Of a DNA stretch of 6,633 nt, positions 6,111 to 6,633 are shown in pieces. Numbering within the stretch: position 1 is the stretch's first letter; each line of letters begins with the position of its first letter. The DNA comes from Ignavibacteria bacterium. Lineage in GTDB: Bacteria; Bacteroidota; Ignavibacteria; Tepidaquicellales; OLB5. A model generated the notes under the pieces. That model searched no databases. It saw only the letters and a program-made list of their open reading frames with translations, and was not told where the DNA came from. Location of the stretch: positions 1 through 6,633 of the forward strand of contig JAOADS010000121.1 in NCBI GenBank assembly GCA_026417195.1, in the 5' to 3' direction. Both the position numbers and the translations under genes were made by a program.

Positions 6111-6633
6111 TCACCTTGTCATTATAGATTTTCTGTAGGTAATTCCTGTAATCGCATTTCGGTAGATTTTCTATAATTTCACGGAAGTTTTCAAGTGTAA
6201 TGAAATTCATGTTTAAAGCTATTTCCTCCAGACAGGCTACCTTCAATCCCTGTCTTGCCTCTATTGCTCCAAAAAAATTTGATGCCTGCAGAAGTGCCTC
6301 AGGTGTACCTGTGTCAAGCCAGGCAACACCTCTGCTGATTATTTCAACACTGAGCTTTCCTTTACGCAGATATTCATTATTGACATCTGTGATTTCTAGT
6401 TCTCCTCTATGGGATGGCTTCAGTGTTCGAATAATTTCAAAAACGCTGCTGTCATACATATAAATCCCTGTTACACAAAAATTGGATTTTGGCATCTTAG
6501 GCTTTTCTTCTATTGATAGAATTTTATCTCCATCAAGTTCTGCAACTCCATATCTCTGCGGATCATGAACTTCCTTAATCAGAATCTTTGCTCCTTCTTT
6601 TTGATTGGCAAACCTTTTAACAAAGAAATGAAT
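6100..6633 (-). CDS. rfbA: Glucose-1-phosphate thymidylyltransferase, C-terminal part (5' end outside window)
   Basis: RmlA/RfbA joins glucose-1-phosphate and dTTP to give dTDP-glucose, the first step of dTDP-rhamnose synthesis. The frame is open to the window edge on the minus strand, leaving 177 visible residues of an expected ~290; the Met encoded at 6493-6495 is internal. Visible family motifs: EVHDPQRYGVAELDGDKI, SIEEKPKMPKSN, VTGIYMYD (its Asp is the usual second metal ligand), RGELEITDVNNEYL, RGVAWLDTGTPEALLQASNF and RQGLKVACLEEIA, ending in the short-form tail LPKCDYRNYLQKI. It belongs to the short RmlA class, not the UTP-using GalU family. It is transcribed leftward into rfbC with an 11-base overlap. 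rfbB and rfbD are not in the window. Confidence 0.95.
   Translation of the reverse strand: MHFFVKRFANQKEGAKILIKEVHDPQRYGVAELDGDKILSIEEKPKMPKSNFCVTGIYMYDSSVFEIIRTLKPSHRGELEITDVNNEYLRKGKLSVEIISRGVAWLDTGTPEALLQASNFFGAIEARQGLKVACLEEIALNMNFITLENFREIIENLPKCDYRNYLQKIYNDKVNVN

Noticed and set aside
6200..6463. Plus-strand open frame of 87 codons opposite rfbA
   Set aside because: It is antisense to conserved thymidylyltransferase motifs, with no domain and no plausible start signal.

Overview
The window is AT-rich and tightly packed. It most likely comes from a chromosome of the Bacteroidota/Ignavibacteriota (FCB) group. The main reason is a complete C-terminal type IX secretion sorting domain near the left edge, with a QNYPNPFNPST core and a KKMILVK tail, a style common in Ignavibacteria. 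The lack of clear Shine-Dalgarno sequences before most visible starts fits this assignment. The lineage is inferred from motifs, not from a database search.

Left part (+ strand): the window opens inside a secreted or surface protein. A carboxypeptidase-regulatory-like beta-sandwich segment is followed by the sorting domain, and the gene ends at 578. A hairpin followed by a T-rich run (about 604-655) looks like an intrinsic terminator. The 134-base gap to the next gene holds this hairpin and presumably the promoter of a two-component system. That system is an OmpR/CpxR-like response regulator (719-1408) and a CpxA-like membrane sensor histidine kinase (1408-2730), which share one base in a TAATG junction.

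Right part (- strand): four genes run leftward as one apparent operon. In transcription order they are rfbA/rmlA (partial, enters from beyond 6633), rfbC/rmlC, glgP (glycogen/maltodextrin phosphorylase) and a small NTF2/SnoaL-like protein. Spacings are an 11-base overlap, a 12-base gap and a 10-base gap. The last gene of this operon collides tail-to-tail with the histidine kinase gene, with a 29-base antisense overlap and no visible terminator between them.

How the genes may work together: GlgP releases glucose-1-phosphate from storage glucan, and glucose-1-phosphate is the sugar substrate of RfbA. The operon therefore may couple glycogen breakdown to dTDP-rhamnose supply for surface polysaccharide. 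The two-component system has an unrecognised extracytoplasmic sensor domain; nothing in the window shows what it regulates. I see no mobile element, RNA gene, CRISPR array or clearly novel system. The more interesting points are the glgP position, its apparent TTG start in frame with the rfbC stop, and the convergent overlap.
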